Shown here: positions 37,369-49,952 of the stretch, one piece after another
Numbering within the stretch: position 1 is the first letter of the stretch
Layout: every line of letters begins with the position of its first letter
Source: Tetrahymena thermophila SB210
Lineage: Eukaryota; Ciliophora; Oligohymenophorea; Hymenostomatida; Tetrahymenidae
Length of the DNA stretch: 64,000 nt
Direction: 5' to 3'
NCBI RefSeq assembly: GCF_000189635.1
Contig: NW_002476022.1
Span: 248,001-312,000, forward strand
Translations under genes and position numbers: made by a program
The notes under the pieces: generated by a model
The model's database searches: none
What the model was told of the DNA's origin: nothing
The model's input: only the letters and a program-made list of their open reading frames with translations

Positions 37369-39144
37369 ATGCTTCCAGATCTGATTAATAGAGTTTATAC
37401 TACAAAACCAAAAAAAAGAGATGAAATCACATATCCTACTACAAGGGTAGGTATAATCATATTGATTTAATAATTTATTTATATTATTTCATTTTAAATG
37501 AAATAGATTTAGAAGGATTATTGTTAAAATATTGAAAATAATAAATTTAATTATTAGATTTAGAAGGGGAGTTAAAGGCGCAATCGTTTATAACAAGGAG
37601 ATAACCTTCTGCATAAATAAATTTCTAAAGAAATATCCAAACAAGCTAACCAGCTGCACGTTTTTAGTAAATAAAAATAATATAACATTTCAAATATAAA
37701 CTGCTAAATTGAATCAAATTTAATTAATGATCTTTCATATTAATAGTGATAAGAAAGCTATATAGTCAAGGATAGAAGCAAGACTGATGAAAGGGATGGG
37801 AAATGATCCTTTTAATAATGGAAATTAAGAAATGAATTACTAAAAAGTTAACTAGTTGATGCAAAATTAACATATAAATATGAAGTAATTAATAAATTGC
37901 TTATTGAATATTTTGTAAATTTAACCTATTGTAATATATATATAGAGTTGTAACTGATAACATATCAAGGAATATTTTGGTGTACACTCCTAAAATTGAT
38001 GGAAGAGAAAAATTCAAAACAAATTCTTATCCAGAATCCTTAAAAATTATCGATCAAAAAATTTAAAAATATAAAAAAGCTTTAGAAGAAGCTATTAAGT
38101 AGTAATAGCAGATTGAGAAAGATGATTTTTATATTTAAGAAACCATGGAATAATAATAGTAGCCAGTCGTTGATGAAGAAAATTTTGATTTCTTGACTGG
38201 GATTGGGTTACACAAAAATTTAGATTCGCCTAAACAGGAAAAATAAGAAGAAGAGGAATAAGAGGTAATACAAGATCAAGAGGAGGAAAAGAAATAAGAA
38301 TTTGTCTAAGAACCTAAATAAGAAGCATAGATTCTCAATCCTTATCAATATTAATTTGAATAAGTTAGAAATGCATTTAGTTAAATATATGAAAAATATT
38401 AAAATAAAATAAGCAAAGCTTTCATAAAAAAAGATTAACCTAAAGCAGTAAGCATTTATTGATATCTAAAATAAATTTTTTTAATATTTATTTTTATTAG
38501 AGGATGAAAAGAAAAAACCCAAAGATTAACATTACAGGAAAAGGAAATAAGGTGCAAAAGAATGGCGCTCCTTTCGATGAAGTTGAGCACCTCATGAGAA
38601 TATATAATAAGGAACACATACCTTGTGAACCTAAAATATTGGTTCCTTCTTTCCAGTCAAAAAAAGATAATATTGCAAACACAGTTTTGGCATATTTGGT
38701 ATATTTAATTGATTTTATTGATAAAAATAATATTAAAAAGTAATAATGTTATTTTAGAAAGACTATAAGCCTTTGCTTTCAGGGAATAAGTAAAATATTC
38801 CTAAAAGTATTCAAGGACTGCTTGATGTAGAGTTGGAAATGCTTAAAACAGTCGAAAAAGAAGGGGCAGCCTCGTTATAAAAATAAAATCCGTATGATGG
38901 GCTAGGAGGAGGTTTAACTAAATCTACAGTTTCTAATTAACTAAAATAATCATAATATGAATAAAAACTTTAAAATATTAATACTCAATAAACTATTTCA
39001 AAGAATAGCTTAGAAATTAATTAAATAAAAAATGTATCAAGAATAAACACAAATGAGTTCAAAAAAGATTATAGTCAGCACATACCTGTTCAGTAATCTT
39101 AGTATGTCTTTCCATCAACTTTATAAAATAATTCTAAGCAGTGA
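37369..39144 (+). CDS. Unknown protein with charged coiled-coil region
   Basis: The start is ATG 37369 (MLPDLINRVYTTKPKKRDEI). Short introns follow near 37446-37559, 37671-37749, 37891-37944, 38448-38501 (donor GTAAGC, acceptor TTAG) and 38700-38759. Exons encode RRGVKGAIVYNKEITFCINK, IQSRIEARLMKGMGNDPF, NILVYTPKIDGREKFKTNSY, and then KIQKYKKALEEAIKQQQQIE leading into a long Glu/Gln/Lys-rich segment that is probably coiled coil or disordered. The C-terminal exons carry KKKPKINITGKGNKVQKNGA, HIPCEPKILVPSFQSKKDNI, KSIQGLLDVELEMLKTVEKE and a Q/N-rich end, with TGA at 39142-39144. No signal peptide or membrane segment. I recognise no domain. A cytoskeletal or ciliary role would fit the composition but is only a guess. 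Confidence 0.72.
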
Positions 39145-40171
39145 AAGATTAAAGCTAAAATTTTGTATTTATTTATTATGTTTATAGTATCAAATAAATT
39201 AATCTTTAAAATAAATGAATTAAGAAGACTCTATTATTTTTTTAAATCTTTTTTTTGTTTTTAAAAGAAATCCTCGTTACATTTATTGAAGAAATGTAAC
39301 TAATAGAAAATAGTATTTTCTTTCTTTTAAAATTATTTTTATTTAGGCTCTAAAGTAGCAGAATTAACTATAGCCTTTGTTATGTTGTTTTAAATTCTGT
39401 TGTTCTTAAAGCCAAATATTTTTAGATTTACAAATTTTTTTGAAAAATTCTGTTTTTGAATTTGAGAAAATGGACAAAAATTTAAGTTTAATAATGTTTT
39501 TATACTAATTCATATTTAAATAAATAGTAAAGGAGCATTTTTATCCTTATTTTGCTTCTATTTTCCCTTATTTTTATGAAATTATATTTTTCCAATTTGC
39601 GGAAAAAAAAATTTTCACTTCTTCTTTTCATTGTATTTTGTAAGAAGATACTTTATATAAGTATTTATATTAAAAATTTCATTCATTAAACCTTCTACTT
39701 TATGATAAAATAATATTATTTTATGTAAATCTGCTCTAATCTTATAATATTAAGCTAAATATTTTGTTTAATATTCGCCTATTTATTTAATTGCAAGAAA
39801 AAAGTGATAATTTATCTAAATTTAATTATAAATTTTAGTGAATAAGTATTTAATAAAAATTTATATGTTAAGCTCAAATCTTTTTGTGCATTTCAAAAAG
39901 ATATTTTTAGTTTAATTCATATCTTTTGTTGATTTAAAAAGTTGTGAGCTTCACACTCAATAATATTGATGAGAAATAAAATAAATTTATTAGATTTTAA
40001 ATAATGAAGTGATATAAAATGAAATCATGAAAAAAGAAAAATAAACAAAAAAAAATTGAAAATATTAATTTTATTAAATTCCTTATTTTTTTTAGTGTCA
40101 AAAATACTTTTCATATAAAGATAAAACTTATTTTTTAATAAATTATATTTAAATAATAAATAATATTAAAT
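39145..40171. other. Intergenic spacer between convergent genes
   Basis: About 1 kb, AT-rich. The minus strand has a long open frame (about 39096-39480) that overlaps the 3' end of the plus-strand gene in antisense. With only TGA as stop, such frames arise by chance and its composition is weak. Nothing else seen. Confidence 0.4.
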
Positions 40172-43100
40172 TCAAAAATTATTTTCATAGTAATGCTCTT
40201 CTACAAAGAAGCTAAACATTTGTGTTTTTATAATACGAGAAACTAAATCGTCTTTCATTCTTCTTTAGCAAGTAATGTATTACTCTAAAAGTTCTAAATC
40301 AATTACCTATAAAAATATTTTAAGTTTAAATTTAGTTTAAAAATTAATTTGTCTTACATCTCCTCTTGCTACTAGTTTTTTATGAGGGAGGTGGTCTAAT
40401 ATTTCAGATTATATAAATTGAGAGATACTCATCATTAGGCTAGTGCAAGCTTATTTTTAATTCTCATTAGGAGAAATAAGCAGTTCTTTTTTCATAGGAA
40501 TTATTTAGTTTATATTATTGCTTGTGGTTAAATCTGATGTGCTGCTAGAAAGAGTCATTTATCCATTTGATCCTGAAGTAGTGAGTCCATTATTTTTTGA
40601 AATTTTTAGATCATTAGACTATACATTAATCAAATTAACTGTAGATTTAGCTGTCTTTTTCTTATCTTAAAGATTTAAGTTTTGTTAAAAGTTATTTTAG
40701 AATATTTAATAATTAATTTAGTTGCGTCTCAGGTTTTCTGGTAAAATGCTATTATAAAGTTTGGTGGTCTAAGAAAGTAGTTTATTGTACAAAACCGAGT
40801 TGTGAATCAGTTCTTTATTTTCACTTGTATATTAGCTAATTTCAACTAAATAATCATCTAAAAATACAAAAGTGCACTATTCATGCTTTTCGCACAAATT
40901 CTTCTCTAAAACCTCTTACTTGCTCATATTTAATCCCAAGAAAATAGGTATAGGTGAATCAAGTAAGTGAATTAAATTTTAAGGAAGTATACTAATCAAT
41001 GGATGAGGCCATTTAAAAGGTTTAATTAGTGAGTAAAACATTAAAATTACTGATGAAAGCAAAGCAGGATTAGCCGAAACGAAAACCATCGGCTATTCTA
41101 TGAGTATATTGAAAAATATTTCTATAAAAGTCTCATAAGCTATACAAGAGAAGACTATGCTGCTTGATCCTTCAGCTTCAATGTACTTTGCACTTTGCTA
41201 TCCTGGAACGTAATACATAAATCTCTCTTATTTGTATGATAAATAGATTGAAGAATTTATTGAAGGAGTACTCAAATTTTTAAGTTCTTCTAAGAGCCCA
41301 TAAAATTGATTTTAGATTAGCTTCATTTTAAAATATTTTTAAATTCTAGAAAAATAAAAATTGAAAGAAATACCTTCATGAAGTATTGCTGCTCTATTTT
41401 TGCTAATAAACGAGAGTCTTTTTTTATACCTTCATGATTTTGTGTATAAAAATTAATCCTCTCCATTTTTATTTGATCTATAATGAATAAATAGATTTAT
41501 TTATTTTTAGATACATAATCATTTTAAATTTTACTTAATAAAGATGATATTATGTCCAAAAAGAATTTAACGAATGGGTAATAAGTTAAAAAGCAAATAG
41601 CCCTCTTTGTGATCCAAAAGTTCTAAGAGTTTGCCAAGGTTTTGGCAGAGTTATCATTGCCCTTTATAAGAAATATTTATTTTAAGTTGATAAATTTATA
41701 TATATATATATAAATACTTTTGAATCGTCTTCTACTATGTCTTTTATCTTAAAACAAATACCGTAAAGCAACTTTGACGGATTGCAGATATCTAATAATT
41801 TATTTGAATTCTAGAAATGTGATTATTTTTTAAATGAATCATCAGTTTTTACAACAAAAGTAAAGCAATTCTCATTATATTCTACTACATAATTTGCAAA
41901 CATTATTTCGTTTATCTATGATAAAGAATCTGTCATTTTAAATCTTTGTGTTTCTACTCCCTTAGGAAATGCAAAGAAAGGCAGTGTGTTTTCTCTGCTG
42001 TTATCAAGTATTTGCTTATCTGGATATCTGTACTGCAACTTAGGTTATAAGCTAATTTAAATAATTTATCAATATCTAATTTTAAAAAATAAAAATTACA
42101 ATTAAATTCCAGGTTGCTTTAAATCAAGTTCTGTTTTATCAATACCATAAATAGCAAATTGTTCAAATATTTTTTATCCTAATTGATCTTGTTACTATAC
42201 CTACTTATTTTATACAGCAGGCACTGATTTTGTATAACTAAGTGTTGGTGTTATTTTATAAATTTAAGATGGTTAAGTATTTGAAGAACTCGTTTAGGAA
42301 ATAATTGAAGAAGGACAAGGATTAAGTTTTTAAAAGTTAGTACTTTCCAAGTTTTGTTTAATTCTACCAGGCTCTTTGCCTAAATTACCACTTGATTTAC
42401 TTTTTACTTTAAGTTCTAAATTTTGTTAGTTAGGGGATTATATTTGTGGTACATTAGACTATTCAAAATTATTATTCTCTTATTTTACAATTTTATTTAC
42501 TTAGTTAGGAGTTTATTATTTGATAGGACTTGAAAAAGTTGAAACTTTCTGGCTAAATCTTATTTCCTTCACTGTTTCATAGTTGATTTGGCTAAAATTT
42601 GAATAAAAATTAGCATAATTTGACTCGTTAGTTATACTTTCCTCTTTGATATTTTTGGAGAAATAATTACAATTTATAATTGCCTATCCTTCAGCTTGAG
42701 TTAAATAATTCTCTTCTCCGTTTACAATATTGTTTGAGTTTTAAGTTTTATAATTTTAAGTTTATGTTTGATTAAATTCTTTTTAAGGAGATTTTACAAA
42801 ATAGGCATTTTTTGATATTTTTCCGTAGTTTGTTGTTAAAAATGTTATGCTAGAAGGTTAAACTATGTCATTATTATTATTATTATTTTTACTTTAAATT
42901 GTTTAATTATTGTTGTGTGGATGATTTATAGGCTCTTCCTTTTTTATTTCACTTTAAATTTTGAATTTCTAACCAAGAAAATCATTAAATTTAGAATCTC
43001 TGCCCGATAGATCTCCATTTTTTGTGTTATTTTCTTCTCTTAAAGTTCTTTCTTTTGGGATATCATTTATTGTGCTATTACTATGAATTTAAAGAGATTC

Positions 43101-45711
43101 GTCCTATTAACTGAAATAAGTAAGTAAAGTTGCTTTCTGTTTGTCAGTATTAATGTGAGTAAATCTTAATTTGTCATCTTTTTGTTCATCTGTATCATCT
43201 TAAATGTTAAAATCTTCAATGTCTTCTATAAATTATTTATTCTATCCTTGAATGTTTAAATTCTTGTTTGTTTAAGAAATTTTTTTATCTTACTAAAAAT
43301 CCTTTTATCTTTCGATTTCATTCTCATCTGTTTGAGAAAGGGATTTATCTCCTTCTTTTAAATAAATTTTTTAATCTTCATTGGTTTGCTAGCTTTCCAT
43401 CCTAACTTTTGCAAGGTCTTTCAAAGTCTGACTTGTAGCAGCAAAAGGAGAAAAAGTATTATTACTAGTATGAGTCATTAGGCGGTCAGATTTAAATGAA
43501 ATTTAATTGAAGTTTATTTAAGGTGGCTCTGTATTTAAAACAATATTAATACTATTTTATTTTTATTAATTAGAAATAGGTTTCGAGTTTTACTACATAA
43601 ATGAAGTATTTTAAGTTGAAATAGTTAATGAAGATGTTTTATTGTGATTTATATTCCCTCTAGGAACTGATGCAGGCGTGCCTGATCCTGAGTTTATAGA
43701 AACTTATTTAACACCTAATTGTTTTCCTTATTGCTCAGCTATTTCTTTATTGTATAAAGTAGAAAAATTGGTTTAACTTTTTCCTCTTGACTTTGAAGAT
43801 AGTGCATTATTTACTGGCTCTTCTTACTGGCAGTTTTATTGCTCTAAATTAATTGTATGCGTAAAGTTACTTTTACTTTAATTAACATATTTTAGTGTCT
43901 TTTGAGCATTACTGTCATTAATTTACTGAGTTTATTATTGATTTTGATACACTTAGGGATATTATTTCTTTGATTGCTATTATTACTATTATTGTTATTG
44001 GTGCTGCTGATTTTGAATGCTTGCATTGTTAAAGTTCTCTTTATTGCAATTTATAGCAGAAGAAGTATTTTATAAACTATTTAAGTTTGTTTGTGATTAA
44101 TCCTTATATTTTATTTTATATTGATTTTTGAAATGATTCCCACTTGAGATATTTTAAATCGAAGAAGATCCATTAATAGAAGTTGTTAAACTTTGAGATA
44201 CTGTGCTACTTCCAGAGTAAGAAGAAGCATTTCTTTTAGCTTGTATAGTGTTTTGAGATGAAAGCTACTATGCACTATCTTAAGAGTTTGCAACAGTATT
44301 GTTTTCTCCTGCTTTTTTTGTTTGTATATTTTAAATGCTAGATTTTCTTGATTGAGATGGGTTTTAGTTAGAGTATAAAGTTTATTTTAGTAAAGTTAAA
44401 TTTGAATATGCTGACTATTGTTGATTATTTCCATTTACAGCATTGCTATTAATATGGAATGAGAGTGATTAATGAGGATTATGTGTAGATCCTTGATAGA
44501 AGCTTCCACTTCTTGAATGAGCATTTTAATTTTTTAGACTAGGAGGAGGACAAACAGTAGTCTATTAATTATTTTTAATTTATGGTACGGCAGCAGATAA
44601 TGTATTTCCTTTTTTACTAACTTCTTACTGAATATTATAAAGCATAGATTTTGCAGTGTTATTTGGAGGCTGTATTTACTAATACTAAATAAGCTATTCT
44701 GAATTATCATTTTATTCTTGAATTTTAGGTTCCTTAAGATAATTTTACTATTTTTCATATTATGATTTATTAGTGTTTAAATTAATTTTTATGTCTCCAT
44801 ATTCATTTTTAATATCTTTATTTATTTGATTTTATGATAAAGATTCATTAAATTTAGGAATATTAATTTCATTTAAGTTTAAGGCAGAAGGAGGAGCTTC
44901 ATTTATTTTAAAGTTTAATTAATAATTTTGTTAAGTTGAAAGATTAAGGCTTTGGTTATTTTGCTAAGAAAATTAAAAATCTATACCTGCTAGAGACTGC
45001 TCATTTACTCCTAAACCTTTATTCTATTGGGAATTGTTTTAAGATTTAGCATTTTCAAGTTAAAAGTTAGTAAAATCATTTTCCTTAGAATTTAAAAGCT
45101 AACCCTATCTATTTATCAAATTATTATTTAATTTAGATGATGGCCCTTCCATTTTTTAATCTAATGCGTTTGTATCAAATAATTGTATAGAAGTTGATTT
45201 AATCTATTATGAATACTTTTAAGCTTAATTAGCTTTTTAGCTATCTCCAGTAAAGTCATTTTTTTACAGAGAAATATTATTATTAATCTATGCATCATAA
45301 TTTGATATATTCGTCAACATACAAGAACACTTTTTTAGGTTTTCCCTTAACTTCTACAATTCTTCTCTTTGAATCTAATCGCGAGATTAATAATCTTTTA
45401 TTTCAAACTCTTATTTATAAAGCTACTTATTTTTTAAAGAAATCTCATTTTTTAATCTTTCTATCTCTTTTTATTACTCAGATAACTGTTTTTCTTCCTA
45501 CTTTATTTTCTATAAATTGAAAATTATTTTTTTTTATTGTCTGTGCAAGTTAATTAATACAAATTAACTAAAAAATGTTATTAAATTTAATTTTGTTTCA
45601 TTTTTAGCATATCATTATTAAAAATCCATAAATAAATTAGATAAATACCTCTTAGAGCAGGTTGTTTTAATCACATAAAAACTTAAAATTTTTAAGACTG
45701 AAATCTATCAT
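40172..45711 (-). CDS. DENN-domain protein with coiled-coil and long Q/N-rich N-terminal extension
   Basis: DENN modules are usually guanine-nucleotide exchange factors for Rab GTPases in membrane traffic. The start is at 45711 (MIDFSLKNFKFLCDQNNLLQ), exon 1 45649-45711, intron 45510-45648. Exon 2 is one frame of about 1,130 codons without TGA. It begins with a coiled coil (EEKQLSEQQKEIERLKNEIS) and continues as a Q/N/S-rich stretch. Near its end comes uDENN: IFEQFAIYGIDKTELDL, then after an intron LQPKLQYRYPDKQILDN and LPFFAFPKGVETQRF. Core DENN follows: SAKYIEAEGSSSIVFSCIAY, then IEIFFNILIEQPMVFVSAN, LIKPFKWPHPLISILPQNLI and DSPIPIFLGLNMSKQEV. dDENN closes the protein: RRMKDDLVSRIIKTQMFSFF, then VEEHYYENNF and TGA at 40172-40174. 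Motif order and spacing fit the family. Total is about 1,700 residues. The Q/N extension is unusual; the domain call is firm. Confidence 0.88.
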
Positions 45712-45813
45712 TTTTTCTTTTATAATTTGTGTTATTTAAATAGCAAAACTATGTTCAATTTAATTTGATTAAGATCTAAAAGATAGACTCTTAAATAATT
45801 ATTAAATCAAAAA

Positions 45814-45846
45814 ATTGATTGATTGATTGACTGATTGATTGATTAA
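45814..45846. repeat. Tetranucleotide microsatellite (GATT)n
   Basis: Eight or so GATT/ATTG units with one GACT variant, just upstream of the DENN gene start. Simple-sequence repeat. Confidence 0.7.
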
Positions 45847-45927
45847 TTTACTAATTAATTATTTCAAAAATTATTGTTTTTGAAAATTTTTACTTTGTTT
45901 GAACTCTCGTTTGCATTTGATAATTAT

Positions 45928-46640
45928 TTAAAAACATCCATAATTCAACTGAAAAATAAAGTTGATTAAGATATGCAGGAAATAACTAAACTTTTTTAGA
46001 AGCATTTTGAAACATTTCTTTTATTTGTTTAATATTTATGTTTAAATTTACATAAATTTCTATAAAGAACTAAATTGTTTTAAATTGACTTATTTATTAA
46101 TATAAAATATTAAATTTATCTAAAATTCAATAAAGAATTATTTTATTAATTTTTTTAAAACACCCATAATTCAAATGAAAAATAAAGTTGATCAAGATAT
46201 GACTAAACTTTTTTAGAAGCATATGAAATATTTCTTTTATTTTTTTAATTTTTATGTTTAAATTTACATAAATTTCTAAAAAGATTTTAAATTGATTTAT
46301 TTATTAAATATAAAATATTAAATTTATTAATGAATTTATTTATTCAAGAATTATTTTATTAATTTATTGATTTTTTTTAAAACCCATAATTCAACTGAAA
46401 AATAAATTTATTTGATTAAGATATGCAAGAAAACATTTTTAGGAACATTTTTAAAAATTTTTTAAATCTATTTATTTATTATGTTCAGATTAGAACAAAC
46501 TTCGACAAAAAGTTTTAAATTTATATTGAGTTATTTATTAAAATAATCTATTAAATATAAAATATTAAATTTATATAAAATTTATGAATTTATTTGTTAA
46601 AAACCATTTTATTAATTTACTTTTTATTAAATTTATTTCT
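45928..46640. repeat. Three degenerate tandem copies of a ~225 bp repeat
   Basis: Copies begin at about 45930, 46157 and 46379. Each starts with CCATAATTCAA(C/A)TGAAAA, continues AATAAA and GATTAAGATATG (GATCAAGATATG in copy 2), then a TTTTTTAG(A/G)A(G/A)CAT segment. Copies 1 and 2 also share TTTATGTTTAAATTTACATA; all share an ATAAAATATTAAATTTAT segment and a TTATTTTATTAATTT-like end. Copies 1 and 2 are closest and copy 3 is more diverged. No terminal inverted repeats or coding capacity are visible. The array lies just past the stop codon of the coiled-coil gene, which ends at 46675, and about 220 bases upstream of the DENN gene start. Confidence 0.75.
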
Positions 46641-46674
46641 CTTTATTTATTTAAAAAAAATAATTTTCAAAATT

Positions 46675-49293
46675 TCAAATGTTTTTAAATGCCAATTTCC
46701 CATTGATAATGTTTAATTTATCTTACACAATACGATTTTCTTGATTTTTGGCACTTGAATTTGTTAAAGGGGAAGTTAAAGACAACACATGCTAATTATT
46801 TTATTTGGTTATTTAATTTTATTTATTTATTTTTTAAATCTGATTCTTTACCTCTGAGGCATTGATTTATTATAAGTCAGAACGGATGTTGTAAGAAATT
46901 TATTTTGAATCGTCAAAAGAGCTATCACCTATATTTCTAGATATTGATTTATTTTTTTAATCAGAAAAAGCATCATAGTTACTACTTCTATTTGTGTTTC
47001 TTTGACTATAATTTCTTTGTTAAATATATTTATTATTTAAAGAGCCTAACCTGCTTATTTATGTAGAGGGTTTAGACATTGCAGAAGAGTACTCTTGTAA
47101 GGAGCTAGGGTTACTAAAATCATATGCACCTTTATGATCAACGGAATTTCTTTTATTTTTAGCATTTACCTAGTATAAATTCAGAATATTCTAGTTTTAC
47201 TGTGATTCTTAGAGGGAGGGAAGTTTAGTTTTAAAGTCATTAGATTTGCTATTACCATTTTGATATATAATGTTATCTTAGAAATTCTAAACACTTGGAT
47301 CTTCTTCTGTTAGTAAATCAAGATAATTCTCTTGATTCTTAGCAGATGAACCAGAGAATTAATGATCGTTTATGTTAATAAATTTATTATTATTTTAGGA
47401 ATTCTTTTAAGGGCGTAAATAAAGAGGAATATCCTCTTAGTTTTCTAATGCATTTTGGAGATGGACATTAAAATGTGTAGGGAAAATTTTTTAATAGAGA
47501 TACATCATTAGCTTTTCATGAGAAAGAAGAAGCTCTAAAATTTTTACTTTGTCTTCACTTCTAAATACTTTATAATCTTTTATTGATTCTACAAAATCGC
47601 CCATATTTTTATTTGGGCTTTAAAAGATGCTGTTCTAATTAGTTTAACTTAGTCCATTTTACTCACCCTTCTTTGCAGTTTAGTTAGCTGAGCCTCCTGC
47701 CACATATTTTCTTTTTATAATTTATTTCCTTGCTGTTTCAACACATTCCAAAAAGAAAGTTTCTAAATCAGAACGTGCCATTCCCATTTTTAACTTTTCT
47801 TTTAGTGTCTTCTCCAACTTATCTTTGACTTATTTATACTGCTTTTATTTTCTATCTGTAATTATTTTACAATATTATGCTATTTCATGTATAAGTTAAG
47901 CAACACTTATTTCTCCCTCAATATTTTTCTTCACAATACTAATAATTTGAGAGCCAAATTCAGGATTTGCTTCTTCTAAAATGCTAACTTATTATTTTGT
48001 AATTATTTATTCAAAATTTATTTGCTAAGATTGTTATATATTTTAATTTTAGAGTGAAGCTCTCTTAGAAGAAGCTATTGTAGGAGAAATTTGGGTTTAC
48101 TGTTAAGGCAAATTAATCATTTAGACATTTTAAGTAATATACATTTCATCTTCTTATCTAATGTTATTTTATTACTTAGAAACAGATTCTTAATATTAAG
48201 ATTAAAACAAAGTATCTTAATTTCCTTCATCCTATTGATTTTTTTACTATTTAGGTGACTGTTAAGACTATTTTGGAGACTATACTGGACTCTACATATT
48301 TATTTAATCTTGTAATCCTATGATAGATTATTAAGTATTGTTATTCAAATCAATCTATGTTTGATTTGTAATACCTTAAATAGGAATTTTCATTTAAAGC
48401 AGCTTGTTTTTTTTCATTAGCTCTTTAATTTAATTTTACAAGTGCTAATTATCCCTTTATAAATCTCTAATTGTTCTTTCTCTACAAGCTAAATCATCTT
48501 TTTTTTTACCAATAATTTTATACAAGGCTAAGCACTCATCTCTCAGCCACACAATTTACCTTTCTAAGCCAGCAACACGGTCATTGTCATTAAGTCTTTT
48601 CTCTTATTCTTCAGCTTACTTTTTCATATCTACCATCTCCTATTTAATCTTAGACATGTGATTACGATAAGCAAAGAGAAATTCTGCCTCGTGACGCTCT
48701 ACAACAGTATCTAATTTTCCCTCTAGATCGTCTATAATTGAACTAATTTAATTATGAAGCTCATTGATCTTAGGAAAGCTTTCTAATCCTCTAAAAGCAT
48801 TTATATTTGTAATAAAAAACTAAGTTTAAGAAACGTCAAATTTGCTTCTTTGCACTTTTAAATCAGGTAATGGAGAAATGCATGGTGTGTTTCCTCCTTG
48901 CTACATCATTCTCCTTTTAGGAGATAAAGAGCTATTATAATCTCCTTTCTTTGGAGAAAACTAGCCTGCATTTTAAAGATTTAAATTTATGCTATTTCTT
49001 TATTAATTTTTGGCTTAAATATTTTCTTCATGCTAATTCTGATTCAAAGCTTCTCCAAAGCTTGTTTGCCCTTTGAGTTTCTCTTATTAATCATCAATAA
49101 CCTATAAAGATGGTGTTCCATCAACTGTATTTGGATTTTAAATAACATTTTTATGATTTGGATCATCTGTTTATATTTTTTTAAGATCTATTATAGATTT
49201 TCTAGCTATCTACTAGGGCAGAACTTCTTTTTTCTGGCTTTCTTACTAATCAACTGAATCTAGTTTCTTTTAAGACTGTTAAACTTCGGACAT
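46675..49293 (-). CDS. Coiled-coil protein, possibly ciliary/centriolar, function unknown
   Basis: The start is at 49293 (MSEVQQSQKKLDSVDQQES). A frame of about 810 codons runs to near 46859, then an intron (donor GTAAAGAATC, acceptor AATAATTAG) leads to a last exon ending ...KLAFKNI and TGA at 46675-46677. After a polar N-terminus (~1-170) comes a conserved-looking helical part: INAFRGLESFPKINELHNQI, EAEFLFAYRNHMSKIKQEM, RVAGLERQIVWLRDECLALY, and DLQRDNQHLQNQIKELMKKN, typical of coiled coil. A Q/N-rich linker follows, then ILEEANPEFGSQIISIVKK, ARSDLETFFLECVETARK, VKILELLLSHEKLMMYLYQK and IFPTHFNV, and a Ser/Asn-rich tail. No signal peptide or membrane helix. The mix of coiled coil and a helical C-terminal module recalls ciliary or basal-body coiled-coil proteins, but that is a guess. 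Confidence 0.8.
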
Positions 49294-49952
49294 ACTGATA
49301 AAGATTAAGTAAAATAAAAGTCTTAGTTTAATTTGAAATGTTTTATGAAAGACCTACCTACCTACTTACTATTTATTTTATTATTATTATTATCTAATTT
49401 TAGTTGTAAAAATATATAAAATTATTGAGTATATATAAGATGTGTGAGCGCAAAGTGTATGTGTATTCTTAGGATTTTCAATTAATCTTTTCAAAAATAA
49501 TAAATTTATTTGTGTTTGTATTTAGTTTTTAGATTATCCTTAACAAATTTAATTAAAACATTTAATGTAATCAAGCATTAAATATCATATAAATTTTATT
49601 TATATGAATTTTTGATTGGTTCTGACAGAACCTTTTTTTATAATAAAGTTGATCTCATAACTAATGCCATTAATTATTATTTTTTTCTTATTTGCGCAGA
49701 ATGTTTTAACTAATTAATTTTTTAAAAATTATTGCCATCTGATTAAAAAAAATAAATGAATTAGCTCAAAATATTAAAAATAATTTGTTGAAATTTGTAG
49801 ATATTATTTGAAAATATTTTAAATTTATAAAGACATAAAACAATAATTATTATTATAAAAAATATAAATTAAATAAATTAATCAATTAATGAACAATTCA
49901 CAATGAGTGTTCTTTAAATGTAAAATAAATAAATAATCAATCAATCTATCTA
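49294..49952. other. Intergenic AT-rich spacer
   Basis: About 660 bases between two minus-strand genes, with promoter of the coiled-coil gene on the left and 3' end of the MORN gene on the right. Small TCTA/ATCA simple repeats near 49930-49950. No gene seen. Confidence 0.5.

Larger units (their letters stand above)
45712..46674. other. Intergenic region with tetranucleotide run and tandem repeats
   Basis: Spacer between the start of the DENN gene (minus) and the end of the next minus-strand gene. It holds a GATT tetranucleotide run (about 45814-45846) and then three degenerate copies of a ~225 bp unit (see separate entry). No gene. Confidence 0.6.

Noticed and set aside
39096..39480. Long open minus-strand frame
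   Set aside because: Overlaps the 3' end of the plus-strand gene in antisense. Composition is weak, and open frames of this length are expected when only TGA stops translation.
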